Part shown: in pieces, positions 41,605-52,963 of the stretch | Position numbering within the stretch: position 1 is the stretch's first letter | Layout: each line of letters starts with the position of its first letter | Origin: Metallibacterium scheffleri | GTDB taxonomy: Bacteria; Pseudomonadota; Gammaproteobacteria; Xanthomonadales; Rhodanobacteraceae | Length of the DNA stretch: 64,000 nucleotides | Assembly: GCF_002077135.1 (NCBI RefSeq) | Contig: NZ_LDOS01000002.1 | Span: forward strand, 1,178,001-1,242,000 | Direction: 5' to 3' | The notes under the pieces: generated by a model | Seen by the model: the letters and a program-made list of their open reading frames with translations, nothing else | Database searches by the model: none | What the model was told of the DNA's origin: nothing | Made by a program: the position numbers and the translations under genes

Positions 41605-44600
41605 ATGATTGACCCTCACTGTGTCGAAGGCAGGCAGAGCTCAGCCTGGCGCGCGTTGGTCTTGGCTTGCGCGATCGCTTTGCTGGGTCTGCCTGTGGCA
41701 TGTCGGGCGCAACGTGCTGGCACGGCGAGGCAGGCGACCACAAAGCCACCGGCGCTGCAGTTTCACTACATGGGCCCGCCCGCCGGCAGCCGCATTGCTG
41801 CAGCTGCCGGCGTGCCCGGCGATGCTGCGATCGTTTACCTCGGCGCGGCTTCCGGCGGCCTGTGGAAATCCACGGACGGCGGCCACACATTCATGCCGAT
41901 TTTCGATGATGCACCGGCCATCGGTGCCATCGCCGTGGCGCCGGCCGACCCTGATACCGTATGGGTCGGCACCGGCGAGCCCTGGTTGATACGCGTGAGC
42001 GACATTGTGGGCGACGGCGTGTACAAGTCGACCAACGCCGGCAAGACCTGGCGACACATGGGCCTCGTCAAGACCGGACGCATTTCCCGCATCGTGATCA
42101 ATCCCGAGAACACCAACAACGTGTTCGTGTGCGCGGAGGGCATGGACAGCGGCCCCCAGCAGTCACGCGGCGTCTTTCGCACGACCAACGGCGGCAAGAC
42201 CTGGAAACGCACGCTGTTCGTCAACGTGCACACGGGCTGCAGCGGCCTCAGCATGGACCCCGCCAACCCTAACATCCTGCTCGCTGGCACTTGGCAGGTG
42301 AAGCAGCGCACCTGGGAGGAAGTGGAAGGCGGCCGCGGCAGCGGCGTCTATATCTCGCATGACAACGGCCGCACGTGGCAGCACCTCACCACCGCGAACG
42401 GCCTGCCCAAACCTCCACTCGGCAAGATCAGCGTCGCCATCGCGCCGTCCAACCCGCGGCGCATGTACGCCGTGATACCAACGCTCGATCAAGGTTCGCT
42501 GTGGCGCAGCGACGACGGCGGTCAACGCTGGAAAGTCGCGAGCTGGAACCGCAACCTCACATCGCGTGCGGGCTATTACGATCGCGTCCTGGTGAATCCC
42601 AAGGACGCCAACGGGGTATTGATCCTCAACTCGATTGCTCAGTACTCGTCCAACGGTGGCCACACTTTCTCGGGTATGGGCGGCAAGGACGTGAAGCCCT
42701 TCGGACCCGCATCCTGCGGCGACTGTCACGACGGCTGGATCGATCCGACCAATCCGCAACATTACATCCTCACCGACGACGGCGGCGCGGAGATTTCCAC
42801 TGGCGCCGGTACAGCACTCGCCGTGGCATTGCCCATCGGCCAGATCTACCACGTCACCAGCGACGACCGGGTCCCGTACCGCATCTACGGCAATCGTCAG
42901 GACGATGGCACCTGGTGGATGTCGAGTGACATTTCGCAGCCGAGCGGCAACGGCCTGCTGCGAAAAAGCGAGTTCATGCCCGAGCGCGGACCGCGCTTCG
43001 GGCTTGGTGGCAAAGGCAAGGCCAAGGTCAACCAGCGGCTGCTGGCCCTGTACCCGAAACAGGCCGCGATCCCCAAGGGGTGGGCACTGGGCCCCAACGG
43101 CGAACCCACCAACGCGCCGGGCCACGTCGGCTACGAGACACCCAGCCCACCGCTGCCCACCTACCATGACTTTCCAAATGGCTGCGAGTCGGGCTTCACC
43201 GAAGCTGACCCCGTCAATCCAGACATCGTGTGGTCCTCATGCTGGGGCAACCAGTTGATGCGCTTCAACCTGGCCTCCAACGATGTGCACGAAGTATCGC
43301 CATCGGAAATTGCCATCGATTCGCCGCCAAGCCAGACCCGATACCGCTGCCACTGGACGACGCCGCTGGCGATCGACCCGTTCAACCACAACGACGTCTA
43401 CTACGGCTGCCAGATGGTGCTGCGAACCAGTGATGCGGGCCATACCTGGACTCGATTCAGTCCGGACCTGTCCACGAATAACTCAAAGTATCTCGTCGGC
43501 GGCATCGGGGTGCCACCGGACAATCTCGGCCAGTCGGTCGGCGAGGCAATCTGGTCGCTGGCTTTTTCGCCCATCCAGAAAGGCCTGTTGTGGGCTGGCA
43601 CCAACGACGGCCAGCTTTGGTACACGACAGGCGCCGAATCCGCGACCGAGCCCGAGTGGATTGATGTCACGCGAAATCTGCATTTGCCGCCCCGCGGCGA
43701 GATCAACCAGATCGCGCCTTCGTACTTTCACGCAGGCACCGTGTACATCGCCGTGGATTTCAGGCTTGCCGGCCACAACAACGATGCGCCGTACCTCCTC
43801 ATGACGACGGACTTCGGCAAGCACTGGCGCAACATCGACGGCGACATTCCGTCCGGAAATCCTCTGGATTACGTGCTTTCGGTGGCCGCAGACCCTGATC
43901 GTGAGGGCATGTTGTTCGCGGGCACGGCCCGCGCTTTCTATTACACGCTCGACAACGGCACGCACTGGACCCAGTTCAAGAAGGGGCTGCCACCGGCACC
44001 AGTGGACTGGATCAACATCCAGCCGCACATGCATGACATTGATGTTTCCACCTACGGGCGCGGCGTTTTCATCATGCCGGACATCACCACCTTCGAACAG
44101 ACAGGCTCGCCGCGCGCGCCAAGCAGCGGGCCTACGCGGCTCTTCAAGCCCGGTCGGGTATTCCGGATGACCGATGGCGGCTATCCATCGCCGATGCAGC
44201 CGGCGCGTCCCCAGTTCCAGTTTTACCTTGCCAGCAAACCGCGACACGCGGTGCAAATCGAGATACTCGATGCGCAGGGTCAGATCATCCGCAGCCAGAA
44301 GCTAACCGCGCACCAGGGGCTGAACGGCTATGACTGGAACCTCATGTACAACACACCCACGCACTTGCGGCTGCTGACCACCCCTGCGGCCGATCCCTAC
44401 ATTTGGCAAGAAGCGCGCTTCCAGGGCAAGACCGAGCGGCCGGCCCTGCACTGGGGCATCAATTCACATACCGGCACGCCAATCGCGGCGCCGGGCAAAT
44501 ACCAGATACGCCTGAGCGTGGATGGCACCCGCTACACCCAGGCGTTCCAGCTCGTGAAGAATCCGCAGATCGCATCCAGCGACGCGGACCTGCAGGCATC

Positions 44601-45069
44601 GACCGCCGCGCAAGTACAAATCGCGGATGCGATCAGCGAGACCTCGCATCTGGTCAATGCCATGGAGCGATGGCGCAAGCAGATCCAGGATCAACTCGCG
44701 CAGCCACGCTCGGCATCAGCCAGCGCAGCACTCGAGCAACTCGACGCGCGCATCACGGGGGTCGAGAACGAACTGATCAGCCCGGAGATGCGCCTCAGCG
44801 AAGCTAAGCAGTTCGGCGCGCCGTTCAAGGTGTACATGAACCTGCTGTGGCTGTCTGGCCAAGTCGGTCAGGGCGTGGAGATGGCAGGTGGCGGCTCGGA
44901 CTACGCGCCCACCGCCGCGCAACTGCAGCTCATCGCCAATCTGCAGAGCCAACTCGCGCAAGTCAAATCCCGGTTCACCACCCTGGAAACCACCACCATT
45001 CCGGCATTCAATGACAAAATGCATGGCGCCGGCATCAGCATCAGTGAGCGCTTGTATCGCCCGAGATAG
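41605..45069 (+). CDS. Secreted BNR/sortilin-like beta-propeller protein
   Basis: A 1,154-aa exported protein (signal region WRALVLACAIALLGLPVACR). It contains many BNR/Asp-box repeats, e.g. LWKSTDGGHTF, VYKSTNAGKTW, VFRTTNGGKTW, VYISHDNGRTW, LWRSDDGGQRW and VLRTSDAGHTW. These mark multi-bladed propellers related to Vps10/sortilin and glycosyl hydrolases. A C-terminal immunoglobulin-like segment (GKYQIRLSVDG) and a helical tail follow. The catalytic activity is unknown; Xanthomonadales carry several such large proteins, often next to peptidases. ATG 41605 is chosen because it places the hydrophobic signal correctly. Confidence 0.8.
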   Translation: MIDPHCVEGRQSSAWRALVLACAIALLGLPVACRAQRAGTARQATTKPPALQFHYMGPPAGSRIAAAAGVPGDAAIVYLGAASGGLWKSTDGGHTFMPIFDDAPAIGAIAVAPADPDTVWVGTGEPWLIRVSDIVGDGVYKSTNAGKTWRHMGLVKTGRISRIVINPENTNNVFVCAEGMDSGPQQSRGVFRTTNGGKTWKRTLFVNVHTGCSGLSMDPANPNILLAGTWQVKQRTWEEVEGGRGSGVYISHDNGRTWQHLTTANGLPKPPLGKISVAIAPSNPRRMYAVIPTLDQGSLWRSDDGGQRWKVASWNRNLTSRAGYYDRVLVNPKDANGVLILNSIAQYSSNGGHTFSGMGGKDVKPFGPASCGDCHDGWIDPTNPQHYILTDDGGAEISTGAGTALAVALPIGQIYHVTSDDRVPYRIYGNRQDDGTWWMSSDISQPSGNGLLRKSEFMPERGPRFGLGGKGKAKVNQRLLALYPKQAAIPKGWALGPNGEPTNAPGHVGYETPSPPLPTYHDFPNGCESGFTEADPVNPDIVWSSCWGNQLMRFNLASNDVHEVSPSEIAIDSPPSQTRYRCHWTTPLAIDPFNHNDVYYGCQMVLRTSDAGHTWTRFSPDLSTNNSKYLVGGIGVPPDNLGQSVGEAIWSLAFSPIQKGLLWAGTNDGQLWYTTGAESATEPEWIDVTRNLHLPPRGEINQIAPSYFHAGTVYIAVDFRLAGHNNDAPYLLMTTDFGKHWRNIDGDIPSGNPLDYVLSVAADPDREGMLFAGTARAFYYTLDNGTHWTQFKKGLPPAPVDWINIQPHMHDIDVSTYGRGVFIMPDITTFEQTGSPRAPSSGPTRLFKPGRVFRMTDGGYPSPMQPARPQFQFYLASKPRHAVQIEILDAQGQIIRSQKLTAHQGLNGYDWNLMYNTPTHLRLLTTPAADPYIWQEARFQGKTERPALHWGINSHTGTPIAAPGKYQIRLSVDGTRYTQAFQLVKNPQIASSDADLQASTAAQVQIADAISETSHLVNAMERWRKQIQDQLAQPRSASASAALEQLDARITGVENELISPEMRLSEAKQFGAPFKVYMNLLWLSGQVGQGVEMAGGGSDYAPTAAQLQLIANLQSQLAQVKSRFTTLETTTIPAFNDKMHGAGISISERLYRPR

Positions 45070-45420
45070 CGCCGCGTGACGTGCGCGGGGGTTCATCCGC
45101 TTCCCTTGACTTGAACCATTCGGCGATGCCTTCTCATGCGCCAGCCGCATGATTTCTGGCCTGAATTTCCGAGGCCAGCGATCACTCAATGAAACCTTCT
45201 GATGCCCGCCGTTTGGCCCCAGGTGCCACGGTGCGCGCGGACACCCGGTTCGGCTTCCTTCTCTCGGCCGGAGCCGACGATACGCGCACGGTTCAAGTGC
45301 CCGACGACTGCCGTGCCGCCTGCAAGCCATGACGCGCACACGCCGCTAGGACTGTGGCGCGATGGCAAGACAGTGTGAGCATCGGCGCGTTGTTGCCAGG
45401 GAAAACATCGCTGACGAAAG
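45070..45420. other. Intergenic region between the propeller gene and nuoN
   Basis: About 350 bp with no credible gene on either strand. A short imperfect hairpin (CTGGCCT/AGGCCAG at 45156-45178) lacks a T run. Nothing else is recognised. Confidence 0.45.
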
Positions 45421-45444
45421 AAGGCGCCACGGAGCGAGCGCCTT
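45421..45444 (-). terminator. Candidate terminator after nuoN
   Basis: Perfect 7-bp stem AAGGCGC/GCGCCTT with a 10-nt loop, followed on the minus strand by a short T-rich run (CTTTC). It lies 60 bp after the nuoN stop. The T tract is weak, so efficiency is uncertain. Confidence 0.45.
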
Positions 45445-45503
45445 GCCCGTCGCCATGCCCAAGGGCGGCAACATGGGCATTCAATCTCCGTGTACGTCCA
45501 TCA

Positions 45504-46940
45504 TCACCCGACAAAGGCGCGCGTGCACCAATCCAGCAGCGGCCCCCAGAACACACCCAGCACCAGCAAGGACAGCGCGTTCAATGAAAGCACCCAGCGC
45601 AGCGACGCATCGCCGCTGATCGACAAGGTGCTGTCGTCAGCGGGTTTGTCGAAGTACATCACCTTGACCACGCGCAGGTAGTAGAACAGGCTGATGATCG
45701 CGGCCAACGCGCCGACGATCGCCAGCCACAGCATGTGCGCTTCGATCGCTGCCTGCAGTACCAGCAGTTTGGCGAAGAATCCGAGCAGCGGCGGCACGCC
45801 ACCGAACGAAAACATGACCAGCGCCATCATCCCGGCAAACCAGGGGGAGCGCTGGTTGAGACCACGCAGATCGTCGATCTTGTCCGCCTCGAAGCCGGCG
45901 CGGGACAACGCCAGAATCACGCCGAAGGCCGCTGTGGACATCAGCGTGTAGACGATCGCGTAAAACACGGCGGCGGCATTGCCGAAGGCCGTGCCCGCGG
46001 ACAGACCGAGAAACAGAAAACCCATGTGACCGATGGTCGAGTAAGCCAGCATGCGCTTGAGGTTGGTCTGCACGATGGCAACCAGGCTGCCGATCGCCAG
46101 CGAGGCCACGGCCAGCACCGCGAGCATCTCGCGCCAGTAAGGCGCCAGCGGCATCAAGCCCAGGTCAAGCAGACGCAGCGCCATGCCGACTGCGGCCAGC
46201 TTGGGGGCCGAGGCGACAAACGCGGTGACCGGCGTGGGTGAGCCTTCGTAAACATCGGGCAGCCACATGTGGAACGGCGCGGCGCCAAACTTGAAGGCGA
46301 TCCCGGTGATCAGGAACACCAGGCCGAATACCGCCAGGGTGTGATGCGGTGTGAACGGCAAGGTGCTGGCAATACCGGTCAGATCGAGCGTGCCGGTGGC
46401 GCCGTACAACATCGACATTCCGTACAGCAACAGGCCGGACGCCAGCGCACCCAGCACGAAATACTTCATCGCTGCTTCGGTCGATCGGGGGGAATCACGA
46501 TCCAGCGCGACCAGCGCGTAGGAAGACAGCGTGACCAGTTCCACGCCCAGGTAGACCATCACCAGATTGCCGGCCGACACCAGCAGCATGATGCCGAGCA
46601 GGCCGAAAAGCATCAGCGTGTGGAACTCGCCGATGGCCACCTTGCGCGCGCACAGGTAGGACTCGCCGTACACGAACACCAGTGCCACGGACAGCAGCGC
46701 GAACAGCTTGAGGATCTCGGCCAGCGTATCGCTGATGTACATGCCGTTGAAAGCCGTGACCGGGTTGGTGTGATGCCCCGCCACGACCAGCAGTGCGGTG
46801 ACGACCAGCACGAGCATCGACAGCCAGTGCACCGCGCCGCGATGACGCGCGCCGGAGAAGGCATCCAGCAGCAGCAGGACGCAGATCGCGCCGGTCAGGT
46901 ACAACTCCGGCAGCAGGGTTACGACATCATTCCAGCTCAT
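45504..46940 (-). CDS. nuoN: NADH-quinone oxidoreductase subunit N
   Basis: A 478-aa antiporter-like membrane subunit of complex I with about 14 transmembrane helices. Family motifs include KYFVLGALASGLLLYGMSML and FKFGAAPFHMWLPDVYEGSP, with the conserved Lys and Glu of the proton channel, plus RMLAYSTIGHMGF. It is the last gene of the operon, 12 bp after nuoM, and ends near a candidate terminator. NuoL, M and N together form the proton-pumping arm. Confidence 0.97.
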   Translation of the reverse strand: MSWNDVVTLLPELYLTGAICVLLLLDAFSGARHRGAVHWLSMLVLVVTALLVVAGHHTNPVTAFNGMYISDTLAEILKLFALLSVALVFVYGESYLCARKVAIGEFHTLMLFGLLGIMLLVSAGNLVMVYLGVELVTLSSYALVALDRDSPRSTEAAMKYFVLGALASGLLLYGMSMLYGATGTLDLTGIASTLPFTPHHTLAVFGLVFLITGIAFKFGAAPFHMWLPDVYEGSPTPVTAFVASAPKLAAVGMALRLLDLGLMPLAPYWREMLAVLAVASLAIGSLVAIVQTNLKRMLAYSTIGHMGFLFLGLSAGTAFGNAAAVFYAIVYTLMSTAAFGVILALSRAGFEADKIDDLRGLNQRSPWFAGMMALVMFSFGGVPPLLGFFAKLLVLQAAIEAHMLWLAIVGALAAIISLFYYLRVVKVMYFDKPADDSTLSISGDASLRWVLSLNALSLLVLGVFWGPLLDWCTRAFVG

Positions 46941-46952
46941 TGCACGGCATCC

Positions 46953-48461
46953 TCAAAGCTTGCTGTGACCCAGCGTCTGCACGAGCTGACCGACGGGCGC
47001 ATCCAGCATGCGCACCAGGGGCTCGGGCCAGATACCGATCGCCAGAACGAATATGGCGAACACCGCCATCACCAGTGCTTCACGCGCATTGATGTCCGGC
47101 ATCGCGGCAACATGGGCATTGGGTGGCTCGCCCCATACCACGCGTTTGACCAGCCATAGCGTGTAACCGGCGCCGATCACCAGGGTGAACGCCGCGAGCA
47201 GCGCCAACCACGGATTAGCCGCGAAGCTGGCCAGTATCACCATGAATTCACCGACGAAGCCCGACGTGCCCGGCAAGCCGACGTTGGCCATGGCGAAGAA
47301 CACCATGAACGCGGCGAACCACGGCATCACCTTGGCCAGACCACCGTAGTCCTTGATCTGACGCGTGTGCATGCGGTCGTACATGACGCCAATGCAACTG
47401 AACAAGGCGCCCGAGACGAATCCGTGCGAAATCATCTGCACCATGGCGCCCTGCATACCCAGCTCCGCGGCATCGCCCTGCTGGCTGCGAATCAGCATGA
47501 ACACGATGAACAGGCCGAGGGTGACGAAGCCCATGTGCGCGATGGACGAATACGCCACCAGTTTTTTCATGTCTTCCTGCACCAGCGCCACGAAGCCGAT
47601 GTAGATCACCGCGATCAAACTCAAGCCAACCACCAGCCAGGCGTAGTGCTGGGCGGCGTCCGGCGCCACCGGCAGGGCAAAGCGGATCAACCCGTAGGCG
47701 CCGATCTTGAGCATCACCGCCGCCAGCACCACCGAGCCGCCGGTCGGCGCCTCGACGTGCGCATCGGGCAGCCATGTGTGCACCGGCACCATCGGAATCT
47801 TCACCGCGAAAGCCAGCAGGAAGGCGAAGAACAGCCACGTCTGCGCATCCATGCCCAGCGGCAGGGCCTGCAGCGCGGCGATATCGAAGGTGCCCGCCCT
47901 GGAATACAGATAGATCAGTCCGACCAGCATGAAGATCGAACCGAGGAACGTGTACAGAAAGAATTTGATCGATGCATACACGCGGCGCGGCCCGCCCCAT
48001 ACACCGATGAGGATGAACATCGGGATCAGCTGCGCCTCGAAAAACACGTAGAACAGCAGCGCATCCGTCGCTGCGAACACGCCGATCATGAAGCCCTGCA
48101 GGACCAGCATGGCCGCCATGTACTGATGCACGCGCGTCTTGATCACTTCCCACGCGCCGATGATGACCAGCACCGTCGTAATCGTGGTCAGCAATATCAA
48201 TGCCATGGCGATGCCATCCACGCCCAGCGCATAGTGCACGTTGAGGGCGCGGATCCACAGGTGCGACTCGGTGAATTGCATCGCCGCCGTGGCATCGTTG
48301 AAACCAGGCAGCATGGCCAGGTTGATCGCCAGGGTCAGCAGCGCGACCAGTAGTGCCAGCCAGCGCGCCAGGCGCGGCCGCCGGTCGCCGGCCAGCAACA
48401 CGGGCACGGCGCCGAGGATCGACACCCAGATCAGCAGGCTGAGGAAAGGCCAATGGGTCAT
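46953..48461 (-). CDS. nuoM: NADH-quinone oxidoreductase subunit M
   Basis: A 502-aa antiporter-like subunit. Visible blocks are FFLYTFLGSIFMLVGLIYLY, KIPMVPVHTWLPDAHVEAPT and KLVAYSSIAHMGFVTLGLFI, containing the channel Lys and Glu residues. ATG 48461 (MTHWPFLSLL) is preferred over the in-frame TTG two codons earlier. It pairs with NuoL and NuoN in proton translocation. Confidence 0.97.
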   Translation of the reverse strand: MTHWPFLSLLIWVSILGAVPVLLAGDRRPRLARWLALLVALLTLAINLAMLPGFNDATAAMQFTESHLWIRALNVHYALGVDGIAMALILLTTITTVLVIIGAWEVIKTRVHQYMAAMLVLQGFMIGVFAATDALLFYVFFEAQLIPMFILIGVWGGPRRVYASIKFFLYTFLGSIFMLVGLIYLYSRAGTFDIAALQALPLGMDAQTWLFFAFLLAFAVKIPMVPVHTWLPDAHVEAPTGGSVVLAAVMLKIGAYGLIRFALPVAPDAAQHYAWLVVGLSLIAVIYIGFVALVQEDMKKLVAYSSIAHMGFVTLGLFIVFMLIRSQQGDAAELGMQGAMVQMISHGFVSGALFSCIGVMYDRMHTRQIKDYGGLAKVMPWFAAFMVFFAMANVGLPGTSGFVGEFMVILASFAANPWLALLAAFTLVIGAGYTLWLVKRVVWGEPPNAHVAAMPDINAREALVMAVFAIFVLAIGIWPEPLVRMLDAPVGQLVQTLGHSKL

Positions 48462-48487
48462 GAGCAAGACATTCCCGGCAGCGGCGC

Positions 48488-50506
<2,019 letters not shown>

Positions 50507-50515
50507 GAAGCGTCC

Positions 50516-50821
50516 TCAGCCGCGCAAATCATCGAATTCGGCCACATTGATCGTGCGCCGGTTGCGGAATAGCAGGGTCAGGATGGCCAGACCAATCGCC
50601 GCTTCGGCCGCCGCCACCGTGAGAATGAAAAACACGAACACCTGCCCCGAGACATCGCCCAAAAACCGCGAGAAGGCGATGAAGTTGATATTGACCGCCA
50701 GCAGCATCAGCTCGATCGCCATGAGCAGCACGATCACGTTCTTGCGATTGATGAAAATGCCGGCCACGGCGATGCAGAACAGCACCGCGCCAAGCACGAT
50801 GTAGTGCGCCAAGGTGATCAT
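50516..50821 (-). CDS. nuoK: NADH-quinone oxidoreductase subunit K
   Basis: A 101-aa, three-helix subunit ([20 protein letters not shown] start). The buried glutamates of helices 2 and 3 are present in [16 protein letters not shown] and [12 protein letters not shown]. Its ATG overlaps the nuoJ stop (ATGA). Confidence 0.97.
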   Translation of the reverse strand: MITLAHYIVLGAVLFCIAVAGIFINRKNVIVLLMAIELMLLAVNINFIAFSRFLGDVSGQVFVFFILTVAAAEAAIGLAILTLLFRNRRTINVAEFDDLRG

Positions 50822-51435
50822 GATTTCGCTCCGTCATCGCTGCGTTCCGCCGGCATGCTGACCAGGCGCACGCGATCGCGCGCCACCACGGCGACCTGTT
50901 GCGCCGCGCTCTGATGACGCACGCCCGTGCGCTGGCGCAAGGTCAGTGCCACGGCCGCGACGATGCCCACGGTGAGGATCACCGCGGCCACCTCGAACGG
51001 CAGCAGATAGTGCGTGTACAGCGCCTGCCCGATCCAGGCGACGTTGGATTCGCCGTGCATGGTCGCAGGATTCGGTGGCGGTGCGACCTGCATGGCGCGC
51101 ACACCGATCAGCGCGATCATCTCGGCCAGCATGATCAGCGCCACGCCAATGCCCACCGGCAGGTAGCGGATGAAACCATCGCGCGCCGCGGCGACCTTGA
51201 TGTCCAGCATCATCACCACGAACAGGAACAGCACCATCACCGCACCGACATACACCACGATCAGGGCCAGCGCCAGGAACTCGGCGTCGAGCAGCATCCA
51301 GATGCAGGCGACGCTGAAAAATGTCATCACCAGACTGAGTACCGCATGCACCGGATTGCGCAAGCTGATCACCAGTAACGCGCCGAGCACGGCGAAAAAA
51401 GCGAAGAAATAAAACGCCAGGAGCTGGATGTTCAT
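50818..51435 (-). CDS. nuoJ: NADH-quinone oxidoreductase subunit J
   Basis: A 205-aa membrane subunit with five helices. ATG 51435 gives [20 protein letters not shown], then the pi-bulge helix region [20 protein letters not shown] that is essential for coupling. The frame is open far upstream across nuoI and nuoH, but that is antisense-like noise in GC-rich DNA. It overlaps nuoK by 4 bp. Confidence 0.95.
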   Translation of the reverse strand: MNIQLLAFYFFAFFAVLGALLVISLRNPVHAVLSLVMTFFSVACIWMLLDAEFLALALIVVYVGAVMVLFLFVVMMLDIKVAAARDGFIRYLPVGIGVALIMLAEMIALIGVRAMQVAPPPNPATMHGESNVAWIGQALYTHYLLPFEVAAVILTVGIVAAVALTLRQRTGVRHQSAAQQVAVVARDRVRLVSMPAERSDDGAKS

Positions 51436-51452
51436 GGGTAGGTCCTCGGCGC

Positions 51453-51944
51453 TCAGCGGAATGCGGCGTCTTGCGCGCGCGCCGCGGCGATATCGTTCTC
51501 GAAGCGGTCGCCAATGGCCAGCAACTGCGTCTTGTTGACGATGTTCTCGCCGCGATGCTCGAAGTGGTATTCGTGGATATGCGTCTCGACAATCGAGTCC
51601 ACCGGGCAGCTCTCTTCGCAAAAGCCGCAGTAGATGCACTTGAACAGGTCGATGTCGTAACGCGTGGTGCGGCGCTGGCCGTCGCTGACCCGCGGCGCCG
51701 AGTCGATGGTGATGGCCAGTGCCGGACACACCGCCTCGCACAGCTTGCAGGCGATGCAGCGCTCCTCGCCGTTGGGATAACGGCGCAACGCGTGCAGCCC
51801 GCGGAAGCGGTTCGACTTGGGGATGTGCTCCATGGGGTAACGCATGGTGTACTTGGGCTTGAACAAGTAGCCCATGGTCAGCCCCAGCCCCTGGAACAAC
51901 TCCAACAGCAGCAGGCTTTTCAGGTAGCGCGTAACGTGGCTCAT
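51453..51944 (-). CDS. nuoI: NADH-quinone oxidoreductase subunit I
   Basis: A 163-aa ferredoxin-type subunit carrying clusters N6a and N6b. The two motifs are [12 protein letters not shown] and [12 protein letters not shown]. It passes electrons to cluster N2 in NuoB. It lies 3 bp after nuoH and 17 bp before nuoJ. Confidence 0.98.
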   Translation of the reverse strand: MSHVTRYLKSLLLLELFQGLGLTMGYLFKPKYTMRYPMEHIPKSNRFRGLHALRRYPNGEERCIACKLCEAVCPALAITIDSAPRVSDGQRRTTRYDIDLFKCIYCGFCEESCPVDSIVETHIHEYHFEHRGENIVNKTQLLAIGDRFENDIAAARAQDAAFR

Positions 51945-51947
51945 GGC

Positions 51948-52961
51948 TCAGGTCCCGGGCGTGACGATGTGGAGATACTTCAGCAGGCCGGCGACCAGCA
52001 CCCACACCAGACCGATCGGAATGAACACCTTCCAGCCCAGGCGCATGATCTGGTCGTAGCGATAGCGCGGGAAGCTGGCGCGGAACCACAGAAACAGGAA
52101 GCTGACCAGGAACGCCTTGGCCAGCAGCCAGAAGAAACTGCCGTCGCCGATCGCGCCCCAGCTGACGGGGAACGGGCTCATCCAGCCGCCGAAGAAAAAA
52201 ATCGGCGTGAGGAACGACACCAGGATCATGTTGGCGTATTCGGCCAGGAAAAACAGCGCGAACGTCGCACCGGAGTATTCCACATGGAAGCCCGCGACGA
52301 TCTCGCTCTCGCCCTCGGCCACGTCGAACGGCGCGCGATTGGTTTCGGCCACGCCGGACACGAAATACACCACCACCATCGGCAGCAGCGGCAGCCAGAA
52401 CCAGTGCAGCAGTCCACCCTGCTGGGCGCGCACGATGTCGCTCAGATTCAGGCTGCCGGCCAGCACCAGCACGCAGACCAGCGCCAGGCCCATGGCCAGT
52501 TCGTAGGACACGACCTGTGCGGCCGAGCGCATCGCGCCCAGCATCGCGTAGCGCGAGTTGGATGCCCAGCCGGCGATGATGATCCCGTACACGCCCATGG
52601 AGGTCATCGCCAGCAAATACAGTATGCCGGCATTGGCGTTTGACAGCACCAGGCCCTCGCCGAACGGAATGACTGCCCAGGCCGCCAGCGCCGGCACCAG
52701 CGCCAGCATCGGCGCCAGAAAAAACAGGAAGCGACTGGCGTTGGTCGGGACGACGATTTCCTTGAGCAACAACTTGACCACATCGGCAAAAGCCTGCAGC
52801 AAGCCCAACGGGCCAACCTGGTTGGGGCCCATGCGCACGTGCATCCAGCCCAGTACCTTGCGCTCCCAGTACACGAACATCGCCACGGCGATGACCAGCG
52901 GGATCACAATGGCCAGGATCTTGATCAGCGTCCACAGCACCAGCAGCAGATCGGCAGCCAT
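51948..52961 (-). CDS. nuoH: NADH-quinone oxidoreductase subunit H
   Basis: A 337-aa eight-helix subunit that forms the quinone chamber with NuoB and NuoD. Motifs are [20 protein letters not shown] and [20 protein letters not shown], the charged loop lining the E-channel. ATG 52961 is preferred over an in-frame TTG overlapping the nuoG stop. Confidence 0.97.
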   Translation of the reverse strand: MAADLLLVLWTLIKILAIVIPLVIAVAMFVYWERKVLGWMHVRMGPNQVGPLGLLQAFADVVKLLLKEIVVPTNASRFLFFLAPMLALVPALAAWAVIPFGEGLVLSNANAGILYLLAMTSMGVYGIIIAGWASNSRYAMLGAMRSAAQVVSYELAMGLALVCVLVLAGSLNLSDIVRAQQGGLLHWFWLPLLPMVVVYFVSGVAETNRAPFDVAEGESEIVAGFHVEYSGATFALFFLAEYANMILVSFLTPIFFFGGWMSPFPVSWGAIGDGSFFWLLAKAFLVSFLFLWFRASFPRYRYDQIMRLGWKVFIPIGLVWVLVAGLLKYLHIVTPGT

Positions 52962-52963
52962 GC

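Noticed and set aside
50818-52935. A 705-codon minus frame over nuoH, nuoI and nuoJ
   Set aside because: Only the last 205 codons are real (nuoJ). The rest runs in the wrong frame over nuoH and nuoI.
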